A stretch of 64,000 nt of DNA from Micromonospora sp. RP3T (GTDB lineage Bacteria; Actinomycetota; Actinomycetes; Mycobacteriales; Micromonosporaceae). The stretch covers positions 1 through 64,000 of the forward strand of contig NZ_PYPS01000040.1 of assembly GCF_003027925.1 (NCBI RefSeq). The letters are read 5' to 3'. The first letter of the stretch is position 1, and the number at the start of each line of letters is the position of its first letter. Under the pieces are notes generated by a model. The model saw only the letters and a list, made by a program, of their open reading frames with translations. It did no database searches and was not told where the DNA came from. Below are positions 45,688-54,143 of this stretch, one piece after another. The position numbers and the translations under genes were made by a program.

Positions 45688-45975
45688 CAGGTCGCCAGGA
45701 GCGTGCGGGCCGCATATGCCGTAGTTCGGCGTCACACGCTCCTGGCGGAAACGGCGAGAGCCCGGGGGGAGTTGCTCGCCGTTCGACATCTCCCCGGTCG
45801 GGACGCCGTCGCGCAACCGTCATCGACCGCTGCGCCGCGTTCTTTCGGGTTGCGAGAACGGTCCCAGAGCCCGCTGAGGTTCAGCTGACGGGTCGCTGAG
45901 GCCCACGTACCCCTACGACGACCCGTGCGCGCAGATGACCGTCGTCCGTCCCGGTCTTCTTTGTGAGGAGCGACA

Positions 45976-46135
45976 ATGCAGACGTACGAGACTGGGCGCG
46001 GCTGCTGCGCGACCTGGACGGGGCGGCGCGGTTCGTCGGCAGGACGGTGCGGCCCCCTGCGCCTACCTCGTCGCGACCGGTGTTGTCGCCGCGACTCTCA
46101 TCCTCGGGCTCCTCTACCGGATCCAGGCCGACTGA
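45976..46135 (+). pseudogene. Possible broken small membrane-protein gene
   Basis: ATG 45976 follows a strong GAGGAG site, but its frame soon makes no sense. The adjacent frame reads DVRDWARLLRDLDGAARFVG and the third reads AYLVATGVVAATLILGLLYR before a TGA at 46133-46135. Two successive single-base deletions would join the three into one ~50-residue single-pass membrane protein. I regard it as a decayed small gene. The surrounding 45690-46241 holds nothing else recognisable. Confidence 0.35.
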
Positions 46136-46241
46136 TGGTGCCCGACATCGTGCCTCCACCCTGGAACGTGAGGGAACGCATCCTCCGAGGTGACCCGCGA
46201 ACGGCAGAGCGCCGACGGATCTTATGAGAGGAAGTGTCCGT

Positions 46242-47369
46242 ATGAGCACCATCGAATGGCTCTCCGCGAGGGCGATCCGGGTCGTGGTGCCCTGCTCCGA
46301 TGCCGAAACGATCCGCGCTCACCTGAGCGACCTGCTCGGCACCCATCGCCTCACGTTGTGCCGTCCGCCCGACATCCACGTGAACGAGGCCGGGCAGGGC
46401 GCCGTGACGGCCGAGGTGCGGATGGCCGTCCCACTGCCTGACCTGACGGGGCTCGAGGTCACCGTCGATGCGATGCCCGATGACAGGACCGTCGAGGGAT
46501 ATCTGGCTCACCTACGCGAGCACGCGGCGATCCTGACGCCGCTGCGGAGACCGGCCCGCAGCGGGGACTTCGTGACCGTCGACCTCAGAGCCACCGTGGA
46601 TGGGCGGGACGTCGAGCGCGGCGAGTGGCATGGTGTGGTGCACGAGGTCGGCGCGGGGCACGCCCTCGATGGGCTGGACGAGACATTGCTCGGGATGAGC
46701 GCCGGTGAGTCCGCCACCTTCGGCACGACGCTTGTCGGTGGCCGGCACCGCGGTCAGGTTGCCGAGCTGGCCGTCACCGTCACGCAGGTGTCCAGCCGGA
46801 CCCTGCCGGAGCTGGACGACTCCTTCGCCGGCTTGATGGGCGACTTTCAGACCCTGGACGAGCTGCGCTCGGCGCTGGCCTGGCGGCTGGCGGCTCGGGC
46901 CGCCGCCCGCCATCGGGCGGCGGCCTACGAGAAGGCGGTGGCCCTGGCGGCCGCGAGGGCTGGCATCACGGCGCCGGACGGCCTCGTACAGCGGCTACTG
47001 AACGAACAGAAGCGGCACATCTCGCAGTCGTTGGGCACCGTCGGGGTGGCCCTCGAGGACTACCTGGCAGCCGAGGACACCCCGGAGGACGACCTGGACG
47101 CGGTGCTGCGCGCGGCGATCGCCAGACGGATCGAGGCGGAGATGCTGCTCGATGTCATCGCCGGAGAACCGGGCTTCGACGGGCCGATCGACGAGCCTGC
47201 GCAGCCCGGTCCGGAGGTGCCGTCGGTGGCCCCCGCCGAGGCGGGTACGGCGCGGCGGGGCAGGGCGCTGGCCCACCTCATGAACACGATCGTGCTCAAG
47301 GACGGCAACGGTGACCTGCTGTCGGCCGAACAGTTGGCCGACCCCCGAAGGTATGCGGCCGCCGGCTGA
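46242..47369 (+). CDS. Trigger-factor-like chaperone (accessory copy)
   Basis: A 375-residue protein with trigger factor layout: a short, degenerate N-terminal ribosome-docking domain (~1-95; the GFRxGKxP docking loop is not recognisable), an FKBP-type PPIase domain (~103-185, RSGDFVTVDLRATVDGRDVE, GAGHALDGLDETLLGMSAGE) and the C-terminal helical arms (TLPELDDSFAGLMGDFQTLD, LVQRLLNEQKRHISQSLG). Normal trigger factors have about 450 residues and reside with clp genes; this is a shorter paralogue in an accessory setting. It may help fold the many large secreted proteins encoded around it, but without the docking loop it might not bind ribosomes. GAGAGGAAG precedes ATG 46242, favoured over ATG 46224. 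Confidence 0.85.
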   Translation: MSTIEWLSARAIRVVVPCSDAETIRAHLSDLLGTHRLTLCRPPDIHVNEAGQGAVTAEVRMAVPLPDLTGLEVTVDAMPDDRTVEGYLAHLREHAAILTPLRRPARSGDFVTVDLRATVDGRDVERGEWHGVVHEVGAGHALDGLDETLLGMSAGESATFGTTLVGGRHRGQVAELAVTVTQVSSRTLPELDDSFAGLMGDFQTLDELRSALAWRLAARAAARHRAAAYEKAVALAAARAGITAPDGLVQRLLNEQKRHISQSLGTVGVALEDYLAAEDTPEDDLDAVLRAAIARRIEAEMLLDVIAGEPGFDGPIDEPAQPGPEVPSVAPAEAGTARRGRALAHLMNTIVLKDGNGDLLSAEQLADPRRYAAAG

Positions 47370-47513
47370 CGAGAGCACTTGTCGACACCTTCGGGACCGG
47401 CCGGTGGTCGAACACCATCTGATGCCTGTTCGAAGCTGTCAATGACCAGCGGAAACGGTCTGCGCCGAAGGGGAGGAGGCGCAGACTGGGCGTAGCATTC
47501 CCACGGTGTCAAC

Positions 47514-47527
47514 ACCGGAACGGCGGG
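47514..47527. promoter_or_regulatory. Inverted repeat upstream of the SARP gene
   Basis: CGGTGT-CA-ACACCG, a perfect 6-bp inverted repeat with 2-base centre, lies about 215 bases upstream of the SARP-LuxR gene in a 370-base gap (47370-47739) that holds no other feature. It is a candidate operator for that regulator or another one. Confidence 0.35.
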
Positions 47528-47739
47528 GCCGAGTGGTATGGAATTCCTCCAGACGCGAGCGGGTTCGGCGGTTTGACTGATGAGTGCGAGCCGGATGATG
47601 TCGCCCCTCGAAAGGGTCGATCTGTCGGGGCGGCGGGGTTGTCGCGCCGTCGTCGCCGGCACCGGGTCAGTGGGGCGGGCAGAGGTCGAACCCACCGCGT
47701 GGCCGTGCCCCCGGTTGGCGGCCAAGGCCGAGGGTGGAC

Positions 47740-50700
47740 ATGAGCGCTGACGTCAGGGTCCGGCTGTTGGGCCCGATCGAGGTGGTGGCCGACGGGCTGC
47801 GCCGGCCTGTCGCCGGCCTGCGCAAACGTGCCGTGTTGGCGGCATTGGGACTCCAGGTCCGGCAGGTCGTCTCCGCGGACGACCTCATCGATGTCGTCTG
47901 GAACGGCGCGGGCCCCGTCACCGCCCTGAACGCACTGCAGAGTCACGTCTCGTCGTTGCGTCGAGCGCCGGGGTTACGGGAGGCGATCCTGGCCCGTGCT
48001 CCGGGTTACGTGTTGGACCTGGGCGGCGGGTGTACGGACGTGGAGGTGATGGAGGGTCTGCTTCGGCGCGCCGCGGAGGAGGCGGATCCGGCTCGCAGAG
48101 CCGGGTTGCTGAGGTCGGCGCTCGGCCGGTGGCGTGGTCCGGCCCTGGCCGGGCTGGCGGATCTGACGTGGTTCGCGGATCAGGCGACGCGGTTGGAAGG
48201 GGTGCGCCGAGGGGCGTTGTCGTCGTTGACGGAGGCACGCCTGGCGCTGGGCGAGCACGGCGCACTGGTGGGGGAACTGGAGCACCTGGCGGAGCGCTAT
48301 CCCTTCGACGAGGAGTTGCACCGCCAGTTGATGTTGGCGTTGTACCGGTGCGGTCGGCCCAGTGACGCGCTCGCGGCCTTCGGCAGGCTGCGACGTCGGT
48401 TGGCCGACGAGTTGGGCGTGGATCCCGGGCCGGTGTTACGCGGGCTGCAGTCGTCGATCCTGCGTCATGACGAGGCGTTGACTCTCACGGGGACGACCGA
48501 GCCCGGTGGCGCGGGGCGCGTGGTGCTGCCGGCGGCACGGGAGGGGGCGTTGGTGGAGCGCGCGGCGGAGATGGGCCTGGTGGAGCAGGCGCTGGCGGAG
48601 GCACGCGCGGGAATCGGGTCGGTGGTCCTGTTCGAGGGCCCTGCCGGTATCGGCAAGTCGGCGCTGCTGGGACACGCGCGGGCTCGGGCCCGGGAGTTGG
48701 GGTTCAACCTCGCCGCCGCCGTCGGTCGGCAGTTGGAGACGACATATGACTGGGGCTGCGCGCGCCAACTTTTCGAAGGCTCGCTGGCTGCTCCGTTGAG
48801 CTTCTCCGGTCCTGCGGAAACCCCTGCTCCCGGTTCGCGCAGCGCGTTGCCGACACCGCCCGGCAGTCAGCCCGGGCCGGACCTCGAACGCTCGGAGATC
48901 CACGCCTTCTATCGGCTGGTGGTCAGGTCGTGTGAGCGGGGGCCGTTGTTGGTGACCCTTGACGACCTGCAGTGGTGCGATCTCCCGTCGGCGCGGATGA
49001 TGGCCTACCTCGCCGTGCGGGCCCACGACCTGCCGGTGGTCCTGCTGGGGGCATCGCGCCCGGGCGTGGCGGAGATCGATCAGGTCCTGGCGGGGCTTGC
49101 TCGGTTCACCCGGGTCTTGGCGCCGCTGTCGGTGAATGGTTGTGCTGCTCTGTTGGGTCATGTGGGGGAGGAGTTGGCGCAGCAGTGTCACGAGTTGACC
49201 GGCGGTAGTCCGCTTCTGATCCGGGAGATCGGCCGTCACCTGGGCGGGGAGAGTGGGCTGGAGCGGGGCGCGACGGGCGTACGACGGCTGGTTCAGGCGC
49301 AGGTGCGCCAGTTGCCGCCGGGAGCAGCCGGGGTGGCACAGGCCCTGGCGGTGTGGCCCGGTCCGGCCGGGGCAGAGGCGGTGGCGTCGACGGTCCGGAT
49401 CGATGTGGCCGAGGCGCTGCACCACCTGGCCGCGCTGCGCGCGAACCAACTGGTGGTCGCCAGCGACGGTGGTCGGCGATTCGCGCCGGCGCGTCCGTTG
49501 ATTCGTGAGGCGGTGTATGAGGGGGTGGGTCCGGGGGTGCGGGCGGGGTTGCATGTGCGGGCGGCGGGGGTGGCGTTGCGGGTTGGTGATGTGGTGGGTG
49601 CGGGTTCGCAGTTGTTGCGGGTGCCGGCGGGGTGGGGGGGTGGGGTGGATGCGGTGGGGGTGTTGGGTGAGGCGGCGCGGGTGTGTCTGGCGCGGGGTGC
49701 GGTGGATTCTGCGGTGGCGTTTTTGCGGCGGTTGTTGGAGGAGGATCTGGGTGGGGGTCGGGGGGGTGTGCTGACGCGGTTGGGGATGGCGGAGTATCTG
49801 GTGGATACGGGTGCGGCGGTGGGGCATTTGACTGCCGGGTTGGCGTTGGAGACCGATCCCGAGACGCGAGCGCGAACCGCCCTGGCACTGGCCGGAGCCC
49901 AGTTCTTCGCGGGCCACGCCGCGCAGGCGGTCGCCGTCTGCCGGGAGGCGCTGGCAGACGGCAGCATCTCGATGTCCGCCCGGCAGGGGCTGGAGTCCTG
50001 CATGATCGATGCCGCCTACCCCGCCCACGATGCTCTCGGCCTGACGCAGATGATCGAAGCACAACGCGAGGTACCCGGCGACGACAGCGACGGTGGGCTG
50101 ATGCGCGACGCCGCGCTGTCGCTCTGGGACGCCTGCCGCAACGACCGTCGATCCGCTCAGCAACGCGCCGCGCGTGCCGTCGCCGGCGACGTGCTCATCC
50201 GCCATCCCCTGGCGGAGAGCACCCTGGCCTGCGCGTGGCAGGTGCTGGACGTCTGTGACGCACCGCAGGCGCTGCCCAGTGTCGATGCCGCCATCGCGCA
50301 CGCCCGGCGCTCCGGTTCACTGCGTGCCCTCGCGCCGGCCATGTGTTTCCGCTCGGCCCTGATGCTCAGCCGGGGCCACCTCGCCGAGGCCGTCTCCGAT
50401 GGCCGGGCCGGTTGGGAAGCCGTGACGACCTCGTCGATTCACGTCGGTCTTCCGTACATCGGGAACTATCTCGCCCTTGCCCTGCTGCACCGCGGTGACG
50501 TCACCGGCGCGCGGAAGGTCCTCGCCGACGTCCGGGCCGGCTGCCCCGCGGACATCAGCACCCGGCTGTTCGGCGAGGCACTCATCGCCCTGGCGCTGGC
50601 CGAGGACGACATCCCCGAGGCGTACCGCCTCGTCGGCGCCCTGCGGGACGAGTGCGACAACCTCGCCATCGAGAACCCGATCCTCGCCGACTGGCGCTCA

Positions 50701-51288
50701 CCGATGATCATCATCCTGGATGCCCTCGGCAGGCGGCGTGCGGCGGAGGACGTCTCAGCGCAGTTCGTCGACGTGGCGCGGACGTGGGGCACACCCCGGG
50801 CCGTCGCACGCAGCCTGCGCCTGAGCGCCACCGTGGCGCCCGCCCGGAAGCGACCAGAACTCCTGTCGGAAGCAGCGGAGCTGCTCGACGGTACGGAGGC
50901 CCGCCTCGAACACGCCCAGACGCTGCACGCACTCGGCGGCGCGCTGCTGCGTCTGGGGTACGCGGACGACGCCCACGATCGACTGCAGCAGGGTCACCAG
51001 CTCGCTTCCGAGTGCGGGGCGGTCCCACTACGTGACGCCCTCGCGGACCGGTTGCACGAGGGGGGCGCCCGGCCCCGCCGGGGCGACGTGACGGGCAGAC
51101 GCGGTCTCACTCCGAGCGAGGCGAGAGTGGCCGACCTGGCGGCGCACGGTCTCACCGACAAGGAGATCGCGCAGCAGTTGTACCTGACGACGAGGAAGGT
51201 CGAACTTCACCTCACTTCGGCCCTTCGCAAGCTGGGCGTCACCACGCGGACCGAGCTGCCCAGGGTGCTGACGCCGCAACGTCCCTGA
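47740..51288 (+). CDS. SARP-STAND-LuxR transcriptional regulator
   Basis: An 1,182-residue regulator. Residues ~1-90 are the OmpR-type winged helix of SARP proteins (VRVRLLGPIEVVADGLRRPV, LRKRAVLAALGLQV). Residues ~95-245 are the bacterial transcriptional activation domain (LHRQLMLALYRCGRPSDALA). An AAA/STAND ATPase follows, with P-loop EGPAGIGKSA (~299-308) and Walker B LLVTLDDLQW. A TPR-like helical region comes next and the C-terminus is a LuxR HTH (~1118-1180, GLTPSEARVADLAAHGLTDK then EIAQQLYLTTRKVELHL). Two DNA-binding domains in one protein characterise the large SARP regulators of secondary metabolism. ATG 47740 follows GAGGG; GTG 47734 is the alternative. It lies just before the fifth PLL-repeat gene, its likely target. 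Codons in 49497-49840 are unusually G-rich. Confidence 0.9.
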   Translation: MSADVRVRLLGPIEVVADGLRRPVAGLRKRAVLAALGLQVRQVVSADDLIDVVWNGAGPVTALNALQSHVSSLRRAPGLREAILARAPGYVLDLGGGCTDVEVMEGLLRRAAEEADPARRAGLLRSALGRWRGPALAGLADLTWFADQATRLEGVRRGALSSLTEARLALGEHGALVGELEHLAERYPFDEELHRQLMLALYRCGRPSDALAAFGRLRRRLADELGVDPGPVLRGLQSSILRHDEALTLTGTTEPGGAGRVVLPAAREGALVERAAEMGLVEQALAEARAGIGSVVLFEGPAGIGKSALLGHARARARELGFNLAAAVGRQLETTYDWGCARQLFEGSLAAPLSFSGPAETPAPGSRSALPTPPGSQPGPDLERSEIHAFYRLVVRSCERGPLLVTLDDLQWCDLPSARMMAYLAVRAHDLPVVLLGASRPGVAEIDQVLAGLARFTRVLAPLSVNGCAALLGHVGEELAQQCHELTGGSPLLIREIGRHLGGESGLERGATGVRRLVQAQVRQLPPGAAGVAQALAVWPGPAGAEAVASTVRIDVAEALHHLAALRANQLVVASDGGRRFAPARPLIREAVYEGVGPGVRAGLHVRAAGVALRVGDVVGAGSQLLRVPAGWGGGVDAVGVLGEAARVCLARGAVDSAVAFLRRLLEEDLGGGRGGVLTRLGMAEYLVDTGAAVGHLTAGLALETDPETRARTALALAGAQFFAGHAAQAVAVCREALADGSISMSARQGLESCMIDAAYPAHDALGLTQMIEAQREVPGDDSDGGLMRDAALSLWDACRNDRRSAQQRAARAVAGDVLIRHPLAESTLACAWQVLDVCDAPQALPSVDAAIAHARRSGSLRALAPAMCFRSALMLSRGHLAEAVSDGRAGWEAVTTSSIHVGLPYIGNYLALALLHRGDVTGARKVLADVRAGCPADISTRLFGEALIALALAEDDIPEAYRLVGALRDECDNLAIENPILADWRSPMIIILDALGRRRAAEDVSAQFVDVARTWGTPRAVARSLRLSATVAPARKRPELLSEAAELLDGTEARLEHAQTLHALGGALLRLGYADDAHDRLQQGHQLASECGAVPLRDALADRLHEGGARPRRGDVTGRRGLTPSEARVADLAAHGLTDKEIAQQLYLTTRKVELHLTSALRKLGVTTRTELPRVLTPQRP

Positions 51289-51438
51289 GGGCGGTTCTGC
51301 GCGACGTGAAGCGGCTCCCGGTGCGAGCGCGTCACCGCGCCACCGCTGACCGCGACCCGTCCCGGCCTCGTGGTGGAACGCCACCGGAACCAGGCGGAAC
51401 GCGAGAGCGCATGACAGACCCTGAGAGATTGGGAAAGC

Positions 51439-53913
51439 ATGAAAAGAGGACACGTCAGCGGGCACCGCTGGCGAATGCCCAAGTGGCGCAGCGTTCTCGC
51501 CGCCACCGTCGGCATTATGGCGGCGGTTCCGGCACTGTCGCTGCTCCCGCAGTCGCAGGCCGCCGCGGTAAGCGGCGACTTGTCGACCAGTTTCTCGTCG
51601 AGGACACCTGCACTGGCGGCCAACTCCGACGGCCGGATGGAGTTCGTCCTCACCGACGCGTACGACACCGCGCTGAACCGTTGGCAGTCCACGCCGGGTG
51701 GTAGCCAGTGGACCGGCTGGAACGCCTTCAACGGCCAAATCCGATCCCTGGCCATGGAGGCACGTCAGGACAAGGCGCTGGACCTGTTCGGCCTGAACAA
51801 GGACGGTGACATCTGGCACCGTTGGCAGCAAGCCGGCGGATGGACCAACTGGGCCCAGATCGATGGGAACCTGAAGTCGATCGCGGTGGCTCGCGCCGGC
51901 AACGGGCTCCTCGAGATCTTCGGCACGAACGCGTCGGGCACGGTGTTCCACCGGTCGCAGGCGAGAGTGAACGCCAACGAGTGGGGCTCGTGGCAGGCAT
52001 TCGACGGCCAACTCGTCTCGGTCGCTGCCGAGACCAACGCCGACGGACGCCTCGAGGTGTTCGGCGTCAACAAGCAGGGCATGGTGTATCACCGTTGGAC
52101 GCAGACTGACGGCACCTGGTCGGGCTGGGCGTTGTTCGACGGGAACATGAGTTCCGTCGCGGTGGCCCGCAACGGCTTGGGACGGCTGGAGCTGTTCGGG
52201 ACCTCGGTGCAGGGCGACGTCTTCCACCGCTACCAGACTGACAGCGGCTGGTCACGCTGGGCCAACATCAGTCACTCCACCCGGTTGCGATCCGTCGCCG
52301 CGGACGCCAGTATCGACGGTCGGGTGATGGTCGTCGGTGTGAGCACGAACGGCGACGCGTTCTACCGGGAGCAGTTGACCGGTGGGGGGTGGTCGACGTG
52401 GACTCAGCTGCCCGCCGGCGTGACCCCGCCGTTCCGCGCCGGGGGCAGCGTCCGCACCCTCGACTCGCCGCAGACCGTGTCGAGGGTCGCCAGCACCGTC
52501 GGTTTCGACGGCCTGCCACTGACCGTGCAGAACGCCAGTAGCGTCCTCCGTGTCACGCATTGCAACGATGCCGCCTGCACCACGAGCACCAGCACCGCTG
52601 TCGCGGGTGCGACCGGTCTGCGGAGGGTGGCGGTGAAGACCGGCTGGGACGGGCTGCCCGTCATCGCCTTCACGCGGTACGTCAGCAGCACGCAGCCAAT
52701 GGTGCTCATGGTCGCCAAGTGCCACAACGTGGCGTGCACCGCCAGCACGATCTCGGTGATCGACGACAGTGAACCGTTGAGGGAGGAGATCGGCCTCACC
52801 ATCAGCGGCGACGGCTTGCCGGTGGTGGTGTACACCAACAACCCCGGCAGCGGTGACAAGCTGGTCAAGGTCGCGCGGTGCCACAACGCTTCCTGCATCG
52901 GCGCGACGGTCACCAACACCGGGTACGTCAGCGGTTACATTCCGGCGCTGAAGGTCGAGAACGGTGTCGACGGGCTTCCGAACTTCTTCTACAAGGGCAA
53001 GGCCGACCTCGTACTCGCGCGATGCAAGACTGTCGCGTGCAACACCTTCGAGCAGCGAACGGCGGAAGCGGGCTCGTCCGCCGGTGTGGACCATGTCGCC
53101 ATTGCCCGGGACAACGTGAGTGACCTCACCTATGTCGCGTGGGCGCGGCGCGACAGCGCCGGTCACGCGGAGCTCGTCATCCGCCGCTGCAACTTCGGAT
53201 CCTGCGTCAGCGGTGATCGCAAGGTACTCGTGCCCAGCGGCGAGGTCACCGGGGGGATCGGCCTTGCGTTCGGCGACGACCGGACGGTCATCGCCTCGTT
53301 CAAGGGTTCCGGGAACGACCTGAAGGTCGTCAAGTGCGCCGACCAGGGATGCACCTCGGCCAACACCTACTCGGTGGAGAACGGCGGAGACCAGGGCAGC
53401 CTCAACTCGATCCTCATCGGGGCGGACGGACTGCCGGTCATCACTTACCAGGACGGCGACACCGATCGCGTGAAGCTCGCCCACTGCGAGAACCTGAGCT
53501 GCTCCGGCTTCCCGAGCACCGGTGAGCCGACGCCGACGCCGACGCCGACCCCGACGCCGACCCCGACGCCCGGCGCCGGCTACAAGTCGGTGGTGCTCTA
53601 CAACTGCACGCCGTCGGAGTGGACCGTCAGCATCTGGACCCGCGACCTCACCACTGGTGGCGCGTGGCAGAGGAAGACGAGCCTCGACCCGCAGTGGACC
53701 TCCGGCGGGACGTGCGGCCCCAACGGCTACACGGGCACGCCCTACACGTTCACCATGGAGACCAACCACTACTACGACATCAAGGCGGTGACGATCGAGG
53801 CCGCCGGCTGCCCGGACATCCCGGACGGCAACTCCTCGTGCTCGGCACTGGACCTGAGGTACGTGCTCGGCAACACCAGCGGTCCCGTAGGCCACCAGAT
53901 CATCGGAGGCTGA
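51439..53913 (+). CDS. Secreted double-propeller protein with PLL-like and Cys-pair repeats
   Basis: An 824-residue secreted protein. Residues 1-42 form an extended signal (SVLAATVGIMAAVPALSLLP). Residues ~50-335 carry six PLL-like repeats (DIWHRWQQAGGWTNW, TVFHRSQAR, MVYHRWTQTDGTWSGW). Residues ~350-690 form a second repeat series with the rhythm DGLP(L/V)...C(x4)C, for example GWDGLPVIAF with CHNVAC, GVDGLPNFFY with CKTVAC, and GADGLPVITY with CENLSC; each Cys pair may be a small disulfide at the propeller edge. A (Pro-Thr) linker leads to a ~100-residue beta-rich C-terminal domain with four Cys (LYNCTPSEWTVSIWTRDLTT). GGGAAAG precedes ATG 51439. Glycan recognition is likely; the C-terminal domain is unknown. 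Confidence 0.85.
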   Translation: MKRGHVSGHRWRMPKWRSVLAATVGIMAAVPALSLLPQSQAAAVSGDLSTSFSSRTPALAANSDGRMEFVLTDAYDTALNRWQSTPGGSQWTGWNAFNGQIRSLAMEARQDKALDLFGLNKDGDIWHRWQQAGGWTNWAQIDGNLKSIAVARAGNGLLEIFGTNASGTVFHRSQARVNANEWGSWQAFDGQLVSVAAETNADGRLEVFGVNKQGMVYHRWTQTDGTWSGWALFDGNMSSVAVARNGLGRLELFGTSVQGDVFHRYQTDSGWSRWANISHSTRLRSVAADASIDGRVMVVGVSTNGDAFYREQLTGGGWSTWTQLPAGVTPPFRAGGSVRTLDSPQTVSRVASTVGFDGLPLTVQNASSVLRVTHCNDAACTTSTSTAVAGATGLRRVAVKTGWDGLPVIAFTRYVSSTQPMVLMVAKCHNVACTASTISVIDDSEPLREEIGLTISGDGLPVVVYTNNPGSGDKLVKVARCHNASCIGATVTNTGYVSGYIPALKVENGVDGLPNFFYKGKADLVLARCKTVACNTFEQRTAEAGSSAGVDHVAIARDNVSDLTYVAWARRDSAGHAELVIRRCNFGSCVSGDRKVLVPSGEVTGGIGLAFGDDRTVIASFKGSGNDLKVVKCADQGCTSANTYSVENGGDQGSLNSILIGADGLPVITYQDGDTDRVKLAHCENLSCSGFPSTGEPTPTPTPTPTPTPTPGAGYKSVVLYNCTPSEWTVSIWTRDLTTGGAWQRKTSLDPQWTSGGTCGPNGYTGTPYTFTMETNHYYDIKAVTIEAAGCPDIPDGNSSCSALDLRYVLGNTSGPVGHQIIGG
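53527..53571 (+). repeat. CCGACG/CCGACC tandem repeat encoding a Pro-Thr linker
   Basis: Fifteen codons alternate Pro (CCG, last CCC) and Thr (ACG or ACC), giving an extended linker between the second propeller and the C-terminal domain of the secreted protein at 51439. Such repeats slip during replication and could vary in length between strains. Confidence 0.9.
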
Positions 53914-53928
53914 GGCTCACCTCTGCCG

Positions 53929-53969
53929 GGCGCCGCGGTACCTGACGACGTGTCGGGTGCCGCGGCGCC
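53929..53969 (+). terminator. Terminator hairpin after the fifth PLL gene
   Basis: GGCGCCGCGGTACC (53929-53942) pairs with GGTGCCGCGGCGCC (53956-53969) with one G-T wobble and a 13-base loop, 15 bases beyond the stop codon. Confidence 0.65.
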
Positions 53970-54143
53970 TGTCGCCTTCACTGACACGACCACGTGTCGA
54001 GGAAGGAAGCTTCGCCAACGGCAACGCGGCGCGGACTGCATCACGCCCGGACGTCAACTCGGCGGGTAGAAGCGGAGAGGCGTGGCCAGCCCGCGACGAA
54101 CGGCTGGGGTCATTGTGGCGCCGAGCGAGACCGCTGCTGGTTC

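Noticed and set aside
48436-50301. Long open frame antisense to the SARP regulator, very Pro/His/Arg-rich
   Set aside because: It mirrors the codon bias of the SARP gene on the other strand, has no recognisable domain and its low-complexity part coincides with the G-rich codon patch.
53527-53571. Short regular repeat considered as CRISPR or minisatellite
   Set aside because: It is an in-frame Pro-Thr linker; there are no spacers, and no cas genes are in the window.
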